Assembly: GCA_028869035.1 (NCBI GenBank)
Contig: JAGWTL010000197.1
Span: 1 to 5,882, forward strand
Length of the DNA stretch: 5,882 nucleotides
Direction of reading: 5' to 3'
Origin: Burkholderiales bacterium
Lineage (GTDB): Bacteria; Pseudomonadota; Gammaproteobacteria; Burkholderiales; Burkholderiaceae_C
Each line of letters opens with the position of its first letter. Position 1 is the first letter of the stretch. Shown one piece after another: positions 5,756 through 5,882 of this stretch. Below the pieces are notes generated by a model. It made no database searches and had not been told where the DNA came from. It worked only from the letters and a program-made list of their open reading frames with translations. The position numbers were made by a program, and so were the translations under genes.

Positions 5756-5882
5756 AGCATCCTGCCACCCTGCCCGAGATGCAGGCCCGCTACGGTGAAC
5801 GCTACCGCTGGCTGTTGCTGCTGGCGGTGATGGTGGGGACCATGGCCTCCATCATGTCCTCCACCATCATCAACGTGGCCAT
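5752..5882 (+). CDS. Partial MFS exporter, DHA2 (EmrB/QacA) type, N-terminus
   Basis: A frame opens at the GTG at 5752-5754, overlapping the CDF gene stop by 4 bp (GTGA), and continues 43 codons plus two bases to the window edge. The short polar N-terminus KHPATLPEMQARYGERYRW leads into the first membrane helix LLLLAVMVGTMASIMSSTII followed by NVAI. In DHA2 exporters helix 1 has the form 'GTFM-x-x-LDxTIVNVA(L/I)P', and the end of this helix (SSTIINVAI) fits that well. Here SS replaces the more usual LD, a variation seen in some members. The protein would be an inner-membrane, proton-driven exporter of organic compounds; its substrate cannot be named. A G-rich stretch (GGGGGG, 5741-5746) lies at ribosome-binding distance. 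The coupling places it in one operon with the CWC and CDF genes. An internal ATG at codon 10 is an alternative start. Confidence 0.8.
   Translation, partial: MKHPATLPEMQARYGERYRWLLLLAVMVGTMASIMSSTIINVA

Overview
The window looks like a chromosomal segment of a high-GC betaproteobacterium, most likely Burkholderiales and perhaps Comamonadaceae. That assignment is inferred from the roughly 70% G+C of the intact genes, the strong C/G third-position bias, the cysteine-rich CWC / CDF gene pair and the flavour of the IS fragments. No marker gene fixes it.

Layout: (1) 1-331, minus strand: the membrane-spanning N-terminus of a sensor-type signalling protein that runs off the left edge. (2) 398-1289: an insertion-sequence scar. 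The 3' part of an IS3-family element (minus strand) is joined head-on to the 3' part of an ISL3-family element (plus strand). Both transposase genes have lost their 5' parts, and the IS3 one also carries a small internal deletion. (3) 1298-4323, minus strand: a tight three-gene operon transcribed in the order membrane glycosyltransferase (PMT/ArnT-like), PAP2 phosphatase, glutathione S-transferase. (4) 4324-4382: a 59-bp divergent intergenic region. (5) 4383-5882, plus strand: a translationally coupled operon of a small cysteine-rich CWC protein, a CDF cation efflux pump and the start of a DHA2-type MFS exporter.

Working picture (inference): the minus operon acts on the cell envelope. The glycosyltransferase would move a sugar from a polyprenyl-phosphate carrier on the periplasmic side, and the PAP2 enzyme would dephosphorylate a lipid (carrier or lipid A). 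The GST is a less obvious partner. The plus operon looks like an efflux module, with divalent metal export by the CDF protein, a putative small metal-binding CWC protein and a drug-type MFS pump. The IS scar sits directly downstream of the gst stop codon and separates the ~70% G+C block from the ~56% G+C sensor gene, so it may mark a rearrangement endpoint.

I see no CRISPR array, tRNA, rRNA or clear riboswitch. Nothing here amounts to a clearly undescribed system; the most interesting points are the IS scar, the CWC-CDF coupling and the extended CDF C-terminus.
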